DNA of 64,000 nucleotides from Tolypocladium sp. Sup5 PDA-1 (GCA_000750105.3 JPHH03000068.1:1-64000), one strand, 5' to 3'. Numbered from the stretch's first letter, positions 10,385 through 22,989 are shown. Translations and numbers: made by a program. The notes: generated by a model not told the origin, from the letters alone.

Positions 10385-13300
10385 GGTTCCTAGGTGTTTT
10401 CTTCATGCCTATAGTTTTTCTATTTTATAAGCTACTGCTATTCTTTATTATGCGTTCTTGAATCTAATATCTATTCGACTTCGTATTCGTTATCGTCTAT
10501 AACTTCGATATAGTCTTATATTTCTGCGTCTTATAGTGCTATCTCGAGTAGCGAAATATAAAAGATAGGGTATATCTTTATCGTTTTAGGTAGTGAAAGT
10601 TCGTAGTTAGTTATTAAAATAACTTTCTTAACTAGAAATAGTCTAAGTTTTTTAAAATCTAATTTATCGCTTAGTCGTTTTATCTTAATATTTCGTTATA
10701 ATAGGTAGACTATGTCTCCCTCCTAAAAGATTAGTCCCTTTAATCTTTTTTTATTAGCGTATATCGATATCCTTTATCTAATATATTCGAGTTCTTTCTT
10801 TATTTCTTCGTAAAGTTCCTTTAGTTTATCTACTTAGAGCATAGCTCGTTCTACCTATAGTCCTTGTCGTATAACTTAGTATACTTTAGGGTTATACCCG
10901 AAGTTAGCGTACGATAGTGAAACCTTCGTAGCTTCCGTAATTAAGCTATTATAAGCTAATTATACTATTAGTAACTATTTAACCTAGTCGTCCTATCCGT
11001 AGTTAATATAATAACGAAGGTACTGTTTAAGTATTTAGTTTAACTGTTCGGTCTGCCTATCCGTTTAAGGGTAGTAGGCCGTGCTAAGCTTGTGTTTCGT
11101 GCTAAGCTAAGCTATTAATGCTTGCTAGAAGTTCGTAGTAAATATAGTTCCTCTATCGGAGATAATCTCGTTCGGTAATCTATAATTATATACGATCGTC
11201 CTTAGGAATATATATATAAGATCTTCTATATTACTTACTTCCTTATATAGGATAAAGTACCTATACTTAGTAAGTCAATCTATAACTATGAAGATACTAT
11301 CGTATTCTACCTTCGTTATAGGTTCCCTTAATAATAGTAGCTTCGTGATATAGTTAAAAGCGATCGAGTCCTATAGTTTAACTAGAACCGGTAATGGTTT
11401 TAGTTCTCCGTAAGGTTTATATCGTAAGGCTTTGCTTCGTGCGTAAAGGGCGTACTTGCCGATTACCTCTTTAATAGTTTCCTTTATTCTAGAAAAGTTA
11501 AATTTCCGTCGTATTCGCTCTATTATTTTCCTAATTCCCTAATATCTATGTATCGGGTATTCGTAGAACTCCCTAATAGTTTCCTCTCGTAATAGCGGTG
11601 GTAGCTATATCTTATCGTTATATATAGGTATATCGGAATATTCTATATTATATCCGTTTAGTACTTCCTAGATATAGGTAACGTATTCTTCCGTCTATTC
11701 CTTGATTTTCTAGAATATTAGGTCGTTATCTTATACTTTAAATACTACGTTTAACTATTTTTATTAGTAGTTGCCGCTTTTATTAAGTTCTAGGAGTTAT
11801 CCTAATCCGTAAGAGACTCCTATATCGTAGTCGCTTCTCTTGCTAAGAGCGTCTGCTCGTCCGTTCTCGGATCCTTTTCGATAGGTGATTTCGTAGTCGA
11901 ATTCTAAAAGGTATTCGGCCTATCGAATTTATCGTCCGTTAAGCTACTAGGTTATTGCGAAATAGGCGATATTCTTATAATCCGTATATACCTTAACCTT
12001 ATGTTTACTTCTAAGGAGGTAATATCGAAATTCCTTAAATACGTTAATAATCGCGAGGAATTCTTTATCGTAGATAGGGTAGTTGAGTTCTACGCTATAT
12101 AGCTTCTTCGAGTAGAAGGCTACTGGTTTAAGTTTCCTATCTTCGTCGCGTTATCCGATTTATGCCCTAAGTACGAAGTTAGAGGCATTTATTTTAAGTT
12201 CGACTTATTTTTCTAGATCGAAGATTATTAAGACTGGTTTTGAAATAATTAAGTCCTTGATCTACTAAAAAGCCGCTTAGGCTTCTTTACTCTATTCGAA
12301 GGTTATATCCTTCTTAGTAAGTTTATATAGTAGAGTTATAGTTTTCCCGTAATCCTTAATAAATCGTCGGTAGTAGTTAGCGAATCTAAGGAAACTTTAA
12401 ACATCCTTAACGTTTATTAGGTTCGGCTAATCCTTAACTAATATAATTTTTTCTTTTTATATACGTATTTCTCCTAGCATAATCGTATATCCTAGGAAAT
12501 CTACTTCCTATATATAGAACTTGCTTTTCTCTAGTTTAACTAGTAACTTTATATTCTAGAGTACTTATAATACCTTATAGACGTATTCCTTATATTCTTT
12601 AAGATTCCTCGAGAAGATTAGGATATCGTTAAGGTATACTACTACGAATATATCGAGATATTCGCGCAAGACGTTATTAATTATTCGCTAAAAGGTTACT
12701 AGCGTATTAGTAAGCCCGAAGGGCATTACTAAGTATTCGAATAATCTAAACTTTATTCTAAAAGCGGTTATCTATTCGTATCCCTCTTTTATCCTAATAA
12801 GGTTATAAGCTCCTTTAAGGTTAAGGGCCATAAACTACTTTATGCTATATAGTCGGTCCCTAAGTTCCGAGATAAGTAGTAGAGGGGTATGGTCCTTAAC
12901 TATGATTTCGTTAATCTATCGAAAGTCGACGACTAAACGGAGCTTTCTGTTCTTTTTCGGGACGAATATAACCGGATATCCTACTTCGGATATTAATAGC
13001 CTAATATATCCTTTCTTTAGATTCTCGTCGATATAGTCGCGTAGCGTTTCTAGTTGCTTTTCGTTAAGGTTATAGATTTTATAGAACGAGGGCATCGTTC
13101 CTTCTTTAAGGTAGATCCTATAATCCCATTAACTATATTCCGGTAGTCTAGTTTCGAGTTCTTCCGCGAATAGTTATTCGTATTTGCGGTATTCTTATAG
13201 AACGTTCTTTATTCTATCTTCTAACGGGCTTGTTGTTATCGTAGCTTCGATGCTTTTGTCGATTTATTCGAGGTCTCTCCGTAGGGCGGCAATAACTCTG

Positions 13301-14000
13301 CGGATTCTATTCTTCTTTCCTTTGTTTTATTTGTGTTATATACTAGGTTATAGAGCTATGTTAGTCACTACTTGGGTCTTTGTTGCCCGTAACGTCTTGC
13401 GTAGAGGGTGTTATTGCTTTCCTTCTCTAGTAGCTAAGTTATCGCGAAGTTTCGCTTCTTCTTTCTAGATCTTCTAATCCTAGGGGGCTACGTTCTCGTC
13501 CTAACGCAGTTAGCTAGTCCTCTAGTTAATTATCGGGTTGCTTTCCTATAGCTATGGGTGTCCTAAGATAAGATCGTGTCCGAATATATCTATTACGTCG
13601 AAGGTAACTCTTTCTCTATATCCTTAAATCGAGACGTCGAGGTAATTAATCTCTATATCGATAATTCCGTTATTATAGTTAAATGCTTCTCCTTCGATAT
13701 TATAGAGTTCGTATAGTTCGGTCTTCTATTTCTATAGGAGTCGATAACGATTAACGACTCGGGGTAAAATATAGTTGCCTATCGCACTACTATCTAATAG
13801 TGCCGTTATGCGATATCCCGCGATATAGACGTCCAATACCATTTTATTGCTATAACCTGTCTCCGTTATGCATAGGGTCCTTGGATCTCTTTGCTATATG
13901 CTAGTCTATAGCCCTTTTATAGATGGCGTGCCTCGTTTTTTAAATCCTGGTTCTTATTATATACCTTACATAGGTTATTTTTGCAATTAGATAGTTTAAT
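10385..14000 (-). pseudogene. pol relic: protease, RT, RNase H, integrase, chromodomain
   Basis: On the minus strand: retropepsin near 13.9-13.5 kb (DSSAIGNYI where D-S/T-G is expected, then DIFGHDLILGHP); reverse transcriptase near 13.15-12.4 kb with MPFGLTN and VVYLNDILIF, the catalytic YxDD changed to YLND; RNase H near 12.3-11.8 kb; integrase near 11.5-10.7 kb with the three acidic residues still readable in VIDxLTKY, ISDRGTIF and TDRQTEQLN; and a chromodomain near 10.5-10.39 kb (EYEVE-ILDSR ... KNYRHEENTWEPIKYL). Frequent TAG/TAA at Trp/Gln positions show it is dead. The chromodomain places it among chromoviruses, whose integrases target heterochromatin. Confidence 0.85.
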
Positions 14001-15539
14001 CTACATGCATTCTCGCTAATTGCTGCCGTGTTCTTTTGCATATTATTATTCGGTTAGCTTATACTATTCGATATGTCCTCGTTTTCCTTTAATTTCCTAG
14101 AAATCGAATTGCTCGTTCTCTATAACTCGTAGTCGGTATTAGATATCCGCTTTTCCTCCTAGGTATCGTAAGCAGTTATCGTAGTCGCAATTAATAGCGT
14201 ATCTCCATCCGCAATTGCTATTATTCATGCGTTTCTCGTAGTATACGTCGAGTCTTTATTCGGCTTCTTATTTTTCCTTATAAAGCTCCGTGATACTCAT
14301 TTCTCCATCTTCGTATAGTCTATCTAGTGCTTCCGTCTATCGGTGATACTAGATTAGAGTATTATTGATTTCCTTATGCTATTCGCGTGCTTTTTCTTAT
14401 ATATGCTCTAGGCATCCAGGCAGCTAGCAATCTCTATAGCTTACTCTATCGCACGTCGGTGTATAGATAATATTAGTTCGTGTTCGGGGGATTCCCTAAC
14501 CGGTCGCGACGTACCTATGCTATTCCTATACTTTTCCGAACTAGTAAGCGTAGTAAGTTAGGGACGCGCACGTCGAATTAGTAGATCTATCCTTTCGATA
14601 CTCTAGCGGGGTATTAGTATTAGGTTCTATAATAACTACTTATAGTATATTATAGCGTGTTTTCGCTCTCTATTCGTATAGCTCCGAGGCTAAGTATAGA
14701 TTATCGATGATATATCCCTTCTATCTAGTTAGAAACACGTCGTGTCGTGCTTTTGCTAGGAAATGCATTAAATAGTCTAAGTAGATGCACGAGGCCCATG
14801 AGATCTGCGCATATAGCTCATGTCCTGGTATGATTCGTGGATTATCCCCGTATTCTCTTGCTAGGTGTAATTCTCCTTTAATTGCATTTAGTGTGTCCGT
14901 GGCGATTATAGCGATAGCGTGGTCGCTACTATCTAGTGCAGGTCTATATCGTAAGAGTGTAGACTTCTAAACTTCGGTGAGCGGTTCGGGGTCGGTCTAG
15001 GTTCCGATATTAACTATGCTTTCTATTTCGTCGTCGTATTCTAGTGGTTCCTTGCCTTTGAGCGATGCTCTAACGGTCGCGTTTTCCCGATATAAGGTCG
15101 GTACTTCCGATCGGCCTTTAGTCGCACTTGGCGTGTACTGGTCGTCTTCGGAGCTCGTGTCGTCGATGCTCCCTTCGTCCGAATTGTTTGGTTGCTTGCT
15201 TATCTAGGCAAGTGTTGCGGCTGCTTCTTTATCCTTGAAGTATTGTCTTGCCTATGCGAATAGTCGCTTTCTTTCTTGCTCGTTCGTTTCGCGGGCAAGG
15301 CGGCTTCGCTATCTTTCTTAGTCGTGTTCTCGCATCTTCTCCTAGTATTCTTCGCCGTGTTATTAGATCTATTTCTCGGTAGATCCTCCTAGATAGGCGA
15401 ATTTAGGTCTATCGTTTAGTTCGACTAATTCTCCTAATCGGTTACGTAGCTTAGGTTCCTCCTGTTATTGCTTAAGTCTGCGTCCGTCCGTTGCGCCTCG
15501 TGACCCGGATACTCCTCGTCGTCCGGTTATAGCGAGAGT

Positions 15540-16616
15540 CTTTGTTATTAGTTCTCTCGGGAACTATCCGCTATTCTATTTATCTAATAGGTGCGTGTTG
15601 CAATTGTCGTTATAGCACGCTATCTAGTTCATGTGGTTATGGCTGGCTAATTCCTTGTTAGTAGCGTTAAGGTGTTTCTTACCTCCCGGTACTAGCTTCT
15701 AACCAGGCCTTTTTAGTTATTTGCATTCGCGGGCGAAGTATCTAAACTTCCCGTAGTTATAGCACTTCTTACCTTCCTTAGGCTAGTCCTTCTATGCTAT
15801 GTCTAGATCTATTCGTCTAGGGTTCTAGGTGTGGGCCTATGCGGTATTCTCTATGCGCTTCTTTCGCTAGTTTGCGCGGGGGTTGTTATTATAAGGAGAG
15901 TTCTAGTAACCTCTTCCCTACTTTTTTTCTTAGCGTCGCGTATACTATCTATTATCGATTCGTACTACTATAGCGATATAGTCTACGAGGTCTTCGGGTC
16001 GATCCTCTCTATAGAGTTCGTCTTTAACTTCGTCTTTAAGGCTATCGTAGAATCGTGCTATAAGGGGTTCGTTATCTTATTTAAGTTAAAAAGTAACTTA
16101 TCTAAACTTAGCGGCGTACTCCGATATTAATATTTTCTATCGGAGCCCTCGAAGTTTCTACTCTACTTCTCTTCCTTTATCGGTTTTACCGAAAACCTAT
16201 TTAATCGCTGCTTCGAATCCTATAAAGTTTACGAATATAGCCCTTATTTCGGCGTCTCGCTCGCTATCTTCGTTATCGAGGTAATCTCGTATAATAGGTC
16301 TAAACTATACGAGAGCCGTTCTACTAAGGCAGCTACCTGCGTAGAGTGCCTTAGCGGCGGGATCTAAGAGTTTATTAGGATAAAACTAATGATAGGCTTT
16401 GAGTTATATAAGGAAGTCCTTAAGGGTGCCGTGGGAGCCGTCGTATAGTCCCGGCTACTTTAGTTTAACTACTTCTCCGAGATCTTTAGTCTAACCTATC
16501 CCTTCTTTATTGCTGAGCTCCTGGACCTTGAGTTATAGTGCGATAAGTTCTTACACCAAGTCCTCTTTAGATATAGTAGGTCTAGTGCTAGTTAATCCTT
16601 CGCGTTGAGTAGGCAT
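15540..16616 (-). pseudogene. gag relic with CCHC zinc knuckle
   Basis: The minus-strand frame opens with MPTQREGLTSTRPTISKEDL at 16616 and continues through gag segments DGSHGTLKDFL, YPNKLLDPAAKALY and EPLIARFYDSLKDEVKDEL, then a zinc-knuckle remnant KCYNYGKFRYFARECK near 15.75 kb (second Cys changed to Tyr-like text by G to A change). It provides the nucleocapsid of the chromovirus in an intact copy. Several in-frame stops of RIP type. Confidence 0.75.
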
Positions 16617-16679
16617 ATTAACTATGATGCGGTATTATTTAAGGTAACGCGGTGACCTCCTGAACAAGAGCTTTTAATA

Positions 16680-17144
16680 TGTGATGGTTTGGGTTCCTAA
16701 GGGATAAACCGGAGGTTTATATTAGTAGGTAGGTTAGGGCGTAGCCGTTAAATGGTCTTGTCACGATAGTGATAGATCGGATGTCCTAGATAGTAGATCG
16801 TAACTAAAGGGTTTGAAGTAATATAAGTGTGTCTGTATTAGAATAATATATTGAAAGCTGGCGAGGTATCTATGCTATGGTGAGGAAATTGGGGGGTCCT
16901 ATATACTGGTGATGGATCGCTGCCGCTCCTAGGGATCACCACGATCCCTTGGATCGTCATGATCTATGGATCACTAATGATCCATGGATCGTTAATGATC
17001 TATCTAATGGATCGCACGATCTATCCCGTGGATCGCACCGATCCTCCGTTCATTGGTTAACCGTTCCGACCATTGTTCCGTGCAGCCCGCATTAGCGCCT
17101 GCACAGCCGGCCCATCCCGTGGCCCGTTAGCCTGGGTCGTAACA
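16680..17144 (-). repeat. 5' LTR of chromovirus (element orientation)
   Basis: About 465 bp, partner of 9144-9595. It keeps more TG and CA than that copy over most of its length. Between about 16912 and 17045 it has a cluster of GATC-centred short repeats (variants of ccatggatcgt and atgatcyatgg), which is where the two LTRs differ most. Confidence 0.85.
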
Positions 17145-17159
17145 GCTAGTGAAGAGGTG

Positions 17160-18930
17160 AAATCTGACTAGGCGATTATACCCTATGCTACCGAATCCCC
17201 TGAGCGTAGTGAATACGAGCCCCTAGCCCTTCTTACTATCTAAAGCCTGCCTCTTAATGAAGTATCTGCTAATATAAGGCTTATCGTCTCCCTTGTAGCC
17301 GGAATTACGACTGGGCTATTGAGCTATGATGAGGGCGTAATGGTATTCCGCTTCCCTTATACCTCCTTAGACGTGCTCGTCGTTTAGTAATCGTCGAGAG
17401 CGGCTTGTTTCTCCCTTAACTTAGGTAGGCTTGCTTATAATTTCTTCTACGATGTGGTAAGCGATAATATTATCCTGTAAAACCTGAGCTAGTAAGGCAT
17501 ATAGGTCGTGTGTATAAAGGACGATAACGATACTGACTATGACGAGTGGACGGTCTTGGAGCCTTGCGCTATACGTGTTATTACGCCTGGCCTATGGAGA
17601 ATCCTCGAGGCGAGAGAAGAACTAGAGGTCTTGACTGACTTCCTCTTGCTCCGTCGACGATATGTGCTGGGGAAAGGAGCTGCGATACTAGGAGGCGCGG
17701 GTTTGAAGAGGAAAGATGCGCCTTCTATCGTAGGCCTATCGAAGCGTTACCGTGGCGCGGAGGAGGGCGACTAAAGCCTTGTCTTTTTTTATAGTCCGCC
17801 TTAGGTATCTTGACCTAATTATTATGCCGATTTCGGGTATCTTTTTTTAACTGACACGGCCTCTTTAGAGTTCCTTGACGACGTAGACCGGGTTGACTGT
17901 TGTTAAAGCTGGTAACCCGCTAGTAGATCTCTGGCTAGGAGATTTGCTTACCGTTAGGACCCTTATTAGGTCCCATTCGAGTCACGGCTCTGAGACGAAC
18001 TAAGCTAGAATAAGCCCTGTACTAGCCTCTTAGACTATAACTGAAGACTACTCTATTTTATACCTTCGAGATATTGTAATTAATAAGAGCTTTGCGTTTA
18101 TTTTTCGTGGAAGCTACCCTATCTTCGGCGATACCGTGGTTAAAGTTATCCGGACGAGGAGGATTCTATAGGATTTATATATCCTAAAGATAGCGCGAGA
18201 TTAGTAGAATAAAGAGCGTTGTTTACGACGCATGGACTATGTAAGATGTATTAATCTATTAGGCTACTTTGTTTTGCTAATAGCCGGTATCGTAGCCTTC
18301 GATTATTAACTTTTTCGGCTCTGATGCTTGTCTTCACTTAATATATATAGAATACTTGCTATATCCTGACCTTGCTGCCTAGAGAGATCGATATGGCTAT
18401 TACTTTACTAGCACTAACGAGGATATAGCGCGGACTCTTTACGATATGGCCTCTGCTCTTGACTACCTTTGTAACGAAACGATACTATATAACGATATTA
18501 AGCTAAGTAATATTCTCTATGATCGCGGTCGTAGTCTAGTACTTATTGACTTTGGATTGGCTTCTACCTATGGCGATCCGCTGTGTAAAGGAGGAACGCC
18601 GTGGTATATTCCTGACGAGGTTACTTTACTTAATAGACGAGGTACCGAGAGCGATGTATTTGTACTGGGAGTAATATTGCTATACTTGTTGGGGAAAATC
18701 CTATTACCCGATGCGACTGAGTAGGGATGGATTATTGCCGATGCTGCCTTAGATGCTTTATAGAAACGGTGGCTAAAGAAGATCGTGGATATATAGGCGG
18801 AGCTGGCGGCGACTGGGATAGAGTCGCGAGTGAGCAAAACCTTGATTGTGATGCTAGAATAAAGGGTATCGGCTCGGAAGATGCTAGAACTCTTTGAAGA
18901 TTTCTGGGTTATTTATTAAAATAGAGTCGT
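17160..18930 (+). pseudogene. Serine/threonine protein kinase relic
   Basis: A long N-terminal region with an acidic segment (open from about 17508 to 17774) is followed by a kinase domain: FIFRGSYPIFGDTVVKVIR near 18.1 kb for the N-lobe, ILYNDIKLSNILY near 18.49 kb for the catalytic loop (an H-N-D-I-K variant in related fungal kinases), VLIDFGLAS near 18.55 kb and WYIPDEV near 18.6 kb for the activation segment. Frame changes and several TAG/TAA show it is inactive. The window 18931-19296 next to it contains no recognisable gene. Confidence 0.7.
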
Positions 18931-19296
18931 TCTATTTGTATATAGCTATATCTCTATTTGCACTTACCCGCTGGTCGAGCCTGATTGCTTTTTCTTTGTG
19001 ATTACGGGTAGCCGATGTGTAGGGCAAGCTCCCGGGTGGCTTTGCTTGCCGTACTGGAGGCTTGTATCGAAGGGTATAAATCTTTGTAAGTGCGGGTGGT
19101 GCTCCGCGTAAAGGTCGTAGCTTGGCGATACGGACTCGCTATTAGTGGTGTATATGTATGATTCGTAGGCTATCTTCGTACTTTTGCGTAATGCGTGTAA
19201 TGCGTCTATAGGCTTCTTGATAGTTCGTGGGAGATGGTGTGTGGATAGGCCTTATCTTGCTAAAATTAAACCCTGATAAGTAGGCGCTGTTGTAAT

Positions 19297-21326
19297 TTAT
19301 GACTTAATTTTATCCTCTATGTTATCCTTCTTGCCCTTTACTTCTTTTACTGCGTCCCTAAACTCACTCTCTTCGTTATCTACTTCGTTATCGTCCTTAA
19401 ATTTACTCTCTTTGTTATTAACTTTATCCTTGGCTTTAATCTCTTCGTCGCTTAACTTACCCTCTTCTTGGTCCGTAACGTTATCCTCGTCTTTAACCTG
19501 CGGTGTGCTAGATAATAAGGAACCGAAGCCGGCTAGCTGCCTTTTTAACTGTCGGGCTTGTTCTTCCTTCTCTATCGGACGCGCTACTCGCTGGAGGCGG
19601 ACTATAGCTTCTAGGCTGCCTAGCTTTACTGCCTTGTCCCGTAGTGCTACGACCGCGTCTAGAGATAGAGCTACCCTGTACCTATGTCTACGTCGAATAG
19701 ATGAGTCTAAAGTCCCGTTGACCGTCTCTCGAACGCGAGATATAAGGAGGTCGTAGTACTCGAGAATATTCCGAGTAGGCACTTCTATTGTTTTAGGACC
19801 CTGCGACTAGGGTGTAGTTTGCGATAGCTTAATAAGGAGCTCGCTACTTCTTACGCTAAGCTGCTGTCGATTACCGTTTTGGATGAGCTCTTCCTCCTAG
19901 TCTAATATAGGGCGTAGAAGCTTAGAGAAGATCCTGCGCTACGATGGCACGTTAGCGTCGCTGAGAGGGATATCGAACCTAATGGTGATATAGAAGGTAG
20001 TAATGAGAGCTATAGGCCTATAATCGTAGCCGTTAAGCTGCGGGATAGGATACGTGATGCTGGTGTTTCGTAAGGCACGCTTTGCTTTAGGAATGTCTCT
20101 AAAGGGGTGTTTAAGTATCTTTTCCGTTCGGCGTTTGTGCGTCTTAGCCGGTAGTGAATCGAAAATTTGGACCTTATCGCGGGACTTTGGGATAATTGCA
20201 AGCACTTAGTGGCTTATACTCTTGATGTGAATGGGAATTATGATAATTTCGGGCCCCTTGAAGTACTCTTCGATGCGGTGGCGGATCTTATCCGCCTCCT
20301 TGGGATTCTTTGCGGGATAGAGCTAAAGCGAGTTAATAACTTTAACCCGGCTAGGGTTACTGGCCGCGAAAAGTCTAACTATGGCATTTATCGCCTCGTC
20401 GTTGATCTATGATGTTTTATCTCGTATTATCTTGAGAGACTCTTGGCTAAGCGTGAATAGTGGTCGATAGACTCGGGAAGCTTCGTGAGAGTTGGCTAAC
20501 GCGATAGGATCGTCTTCTGTTCTACCCTTTATACCCCTCTTTAGCCTTTTTGATAATGGCTGGCCGGTAGGAGATGAGGGCTGGTTGTCGCTATGCCCTG
20601 GTCGGTCCTGGCTACCGTTATTCTCGGCTTGCCTTATATTCTTTGGGCGGCTTTCCTGTTCTAACCTATGCCTTGTTGGGCTATGAGATGGCCTAGTGGG
20701 CTTTGTAGTAGCCGGTACCTTACGTCGCGTACTGTCTGGCGCTGTAGGACTGGTGGCATTGTTGGATAATGCACGAGAGTTTGATGCCTCCGTACCGAGC
20801 CTACTATCTATGTCGGGAGGCACGCTATTGAGTTCGTTCGCCCCTATAATAGGTGTTAGTAAGTTCTTCTATGTATTTCGACGATGTTAAACGTACCTAG
20901 ACTATTGTTATTTGGCTTCTTTATAAGCGCCTTCTTAGCTACTTCGATATCGTACGGAACCTATGGGGATGTGGACGAGGAGCCCTGCGGAATTTTAATT
21001 TCGCCCCTTAGTCGTTTCCGCGATGCCTCTTCTAGGGTAGGCATAGCGTCTCGAAATTGCGATTCTTTGGCGAAAGGGAGTAGTTTGTGGAGGAAGTTTG
21101 CCTTAGTATGTGGGAAAGTCTCTAAGATTTTGATAGTGCTGATTCCCTACGCAGTCGCGACTCCGCTAGTATTGTGAACGAACTTAGTCGTGAATATTGC
21201 CTGGATATCTTTTTCACTAACGTGCCAGGCAGCTATAACTTTTGGAGCCTAATGATCCCACGACTCCTTGAACTCTCCCCGGCGGGAAGTATCGAGCGAC
21301 CGAGCTTTTCGGCGCTTCGTGGCCAT
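19297..21326 (-). pseudogene. Ulp1-type cysteine protease relic
   Basis: From 20823 down to 19297 one minus-strand frame continues with only TAG stops. It has a Ser/Pro-rich linker, then a C48-like domain: IPIHIKSISH-stop-V (His of the triad, Trp lost), VQIFDSLPAKT (Asp), and LNGYDYRPIALI, where family members have Q-N-G-Y-D-C-G. The catalytic Cys (20020-20022) is Tyr and the next Gly is Arg, both G to A. The tail is acidic and Lys-rich. An N-terminal segment beginning MATKRRKARSLDTS at 21326 lies in another frame, so a frameshift or intron occurs near 20.86 kb. Ulp1-like proteases are often carried by large transposons in fungi and plants; that origin is inferred. Confidence 0.65.
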
Positions 21327-21789
21327 GTTCGGGTAGCGGGAAGAGGGCAAATGTGGAGGAGAGGCAAAAATATGAAGGAAATGTTTACGAGGCTCGCTGG
21401 TTGTTCGGGCTTTTTTTGTGTTTATTGGTTCGCTGAGTAGGCGGCGCACGAGCGTTGCCGGGCTAAATTGCGAAGACCAATGCTAATCACAATCCTAGTC
21501 TAACCGCCGCCTTGTCACTCATTTAGCTCCGCCCGAGCGTGCCTATGCGGTGATGGGATTCTAATCCCTGTGTTCGATTTGGCTGGATTGGACGAAAGGG
21601 TCGGAGGCCAAGTTGACGAAGCGGCATCTAGCAAAACAATCCCCTCGGGCATAGCACTTGTAGCCTCGCCGTCGGTTTCTGGCCATTCTATAGCAACCCT
21701 CGATCTTAGCGGCCCGGCTTATTAGGGCTTTCTTTGTATTTTTGAGACCATGATCGACGCGACCGACGTAGACAAAGCGCACGTTCCGC

Positions 21790-21900
21790 AGAGACGATGA
21801 CAGTGCGATACCGGTGCCGGCCGTCTTCAATGCCGGTTGTCGTGAACCACAACACCCGTAAGGGGTTACCCGGCGCACCGGATCCGAAGCCTAACGACTC
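21790..21900 (+). pseudogene. Scrap of Helitron-type Pif1 helicase
   Basis: DDSAIPVPAVF followed by VVNHNT matches the longer helicase relic at 58.95-59.06 kb (DDSAIPVPAVF ... VVNQNTHQG), with a short internal deletion and loss of frame. The GC-rich sequence that follows to about 22.85 kb has open frames on both strands (for instance 21932-22320 minus) but none that I recognise. Confidence 0.5.
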
Positions 21901-22928
21901 TACTAAGCCTCTACAGTCTCGTCGCAGAGAATCAGGGTCGATAGGATGGCCAGCTTCCAATGAACCAAGGTTCGCGAGGATGAATGTGAAGAACGTCTGC
22001 CCGATTCCGGACTCGCCCACGGTCATGGAGATGCAGCTGGAGTCGTTCATGGGCGGCACCACGTACTCGAGCCCCAACGCGAGGGTCGTCTGGAACGAGT
22101 ATCCCGACACGATCACGTCGATGTACATCGGCGAGAACGAGGTCAGACCGGTCGTAGAGCAACTAGTTGACCACGCACCTGATCTTGAACAAAGTTCGTC
22201 AACTCGGTCATGTCGGACCTCGATCTCGCCTCCATGATGGAGGGCATCGGCGTCGAGAGGGGAGCGTGGAGGCGAGTACCACCCCGAGACTGTGACCGGG
22301 CAGGTGGACACTCGCGGCAAGATGTTCGCGAATCCGTTCGCCCCGGCGGCGATGGATGGTGGCTCAGGTAGCGGCGGGAACTTGGGAGGTGGAGGTGATC
22401 AATCGGGTTCGGGATTCAGCTCAGGTGGAGGGCGTGTCCCAGCAGGTGTCAACAGCATCAACCAGAGGGCGAACGAGATCATGTTGGCGTACAAGCAGTC
22501 GACCGTGGATATAGTCCTGATCGTGCAGAGGCAGGCGCAGTTATTGACGAGGGCATGCGCACTATAGCTTCATCGAGGGCCCCCCGCGGTGATCGAGGGG
22601 GCCACCGGCATCTACGTGGAGACCATGCCGTGCTCCGCTCCTAGGCAGGGACGACGGCTCGACGATGAAGCATCTCCAATAGTGAATCAGGCTCGATGCT
22701 TGGGGGGTGCTGGGGGCGGGGTAAATCTGCCTCGGCATCAGCCCAATAGTCACCCGCCATCTGGCGCCCTTGCATGCGTAGTTGGTGTCAAGGCCCCGCA
22801 CCGGGTCACACCCGGAAGGATCATGTAAGCTGTTCGCATTGACACGGCAGAAGACGGCCGTGACACCGATAAAACGATAGTCGGCTGCGGCCTACATTAG
22901 ATAGGCATCAAAGCGGGAGTGCGAGGAA

Positions 22929-22989
22929 TATATATAGCCTCCAGCCCACCATGACACCAACAAAAGCCCCGTTCAAGCAGTGCAGTTGA
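22929..22989 (+). promoter_or_regulatory. TATA-like box and upstream ORF before APH gene
   Basis: TATATATA at 22929-22936 is followed by an ATG in good context (ccaccatg, 22951) opening a 12-codon reading frame that stops at 22989, ahead of the main ATG at 23055. The uORF could reduce translation of the downstream kinase; this is inference from position. Confidence 0.4.

Larger units (their letters stand above)
9144..17144 (-). mobile_element. Ty3/Gypsy chromovirus, full length, RIP-inactivated
   Basis: Two direct repeats of about 452 and 465 bp (9144-9595 and 16680-17144) bound an interior that encodes, on the minus strand, gag, zinc knuckle, aspartic protease, reverse transcriptase, integrase and a C-terminal chromodomain. 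In element orientation the LTRs run TGTTACGACC...CATCACA, i.e. TG...CA ends. All coding parts are broken by TAG/TAA of RIP type. I see no clear target-site duplication in the five bases on each side. An extra ORF lies antisense to pol at the 3' end. Confidence 0.9.

Noticed and set aside
21706..22320. 204-codon minus-strand ORF
   Set aside because: It overlaps open frames on the plus strand in GC-rich sequence, has no domain or splice context, and crosses the Helitron scrap.
21940..22600. Viral insertion in GC-rich frames
   Set aside because: No recognisable viral domain could be read; kept as unidentified sequence.
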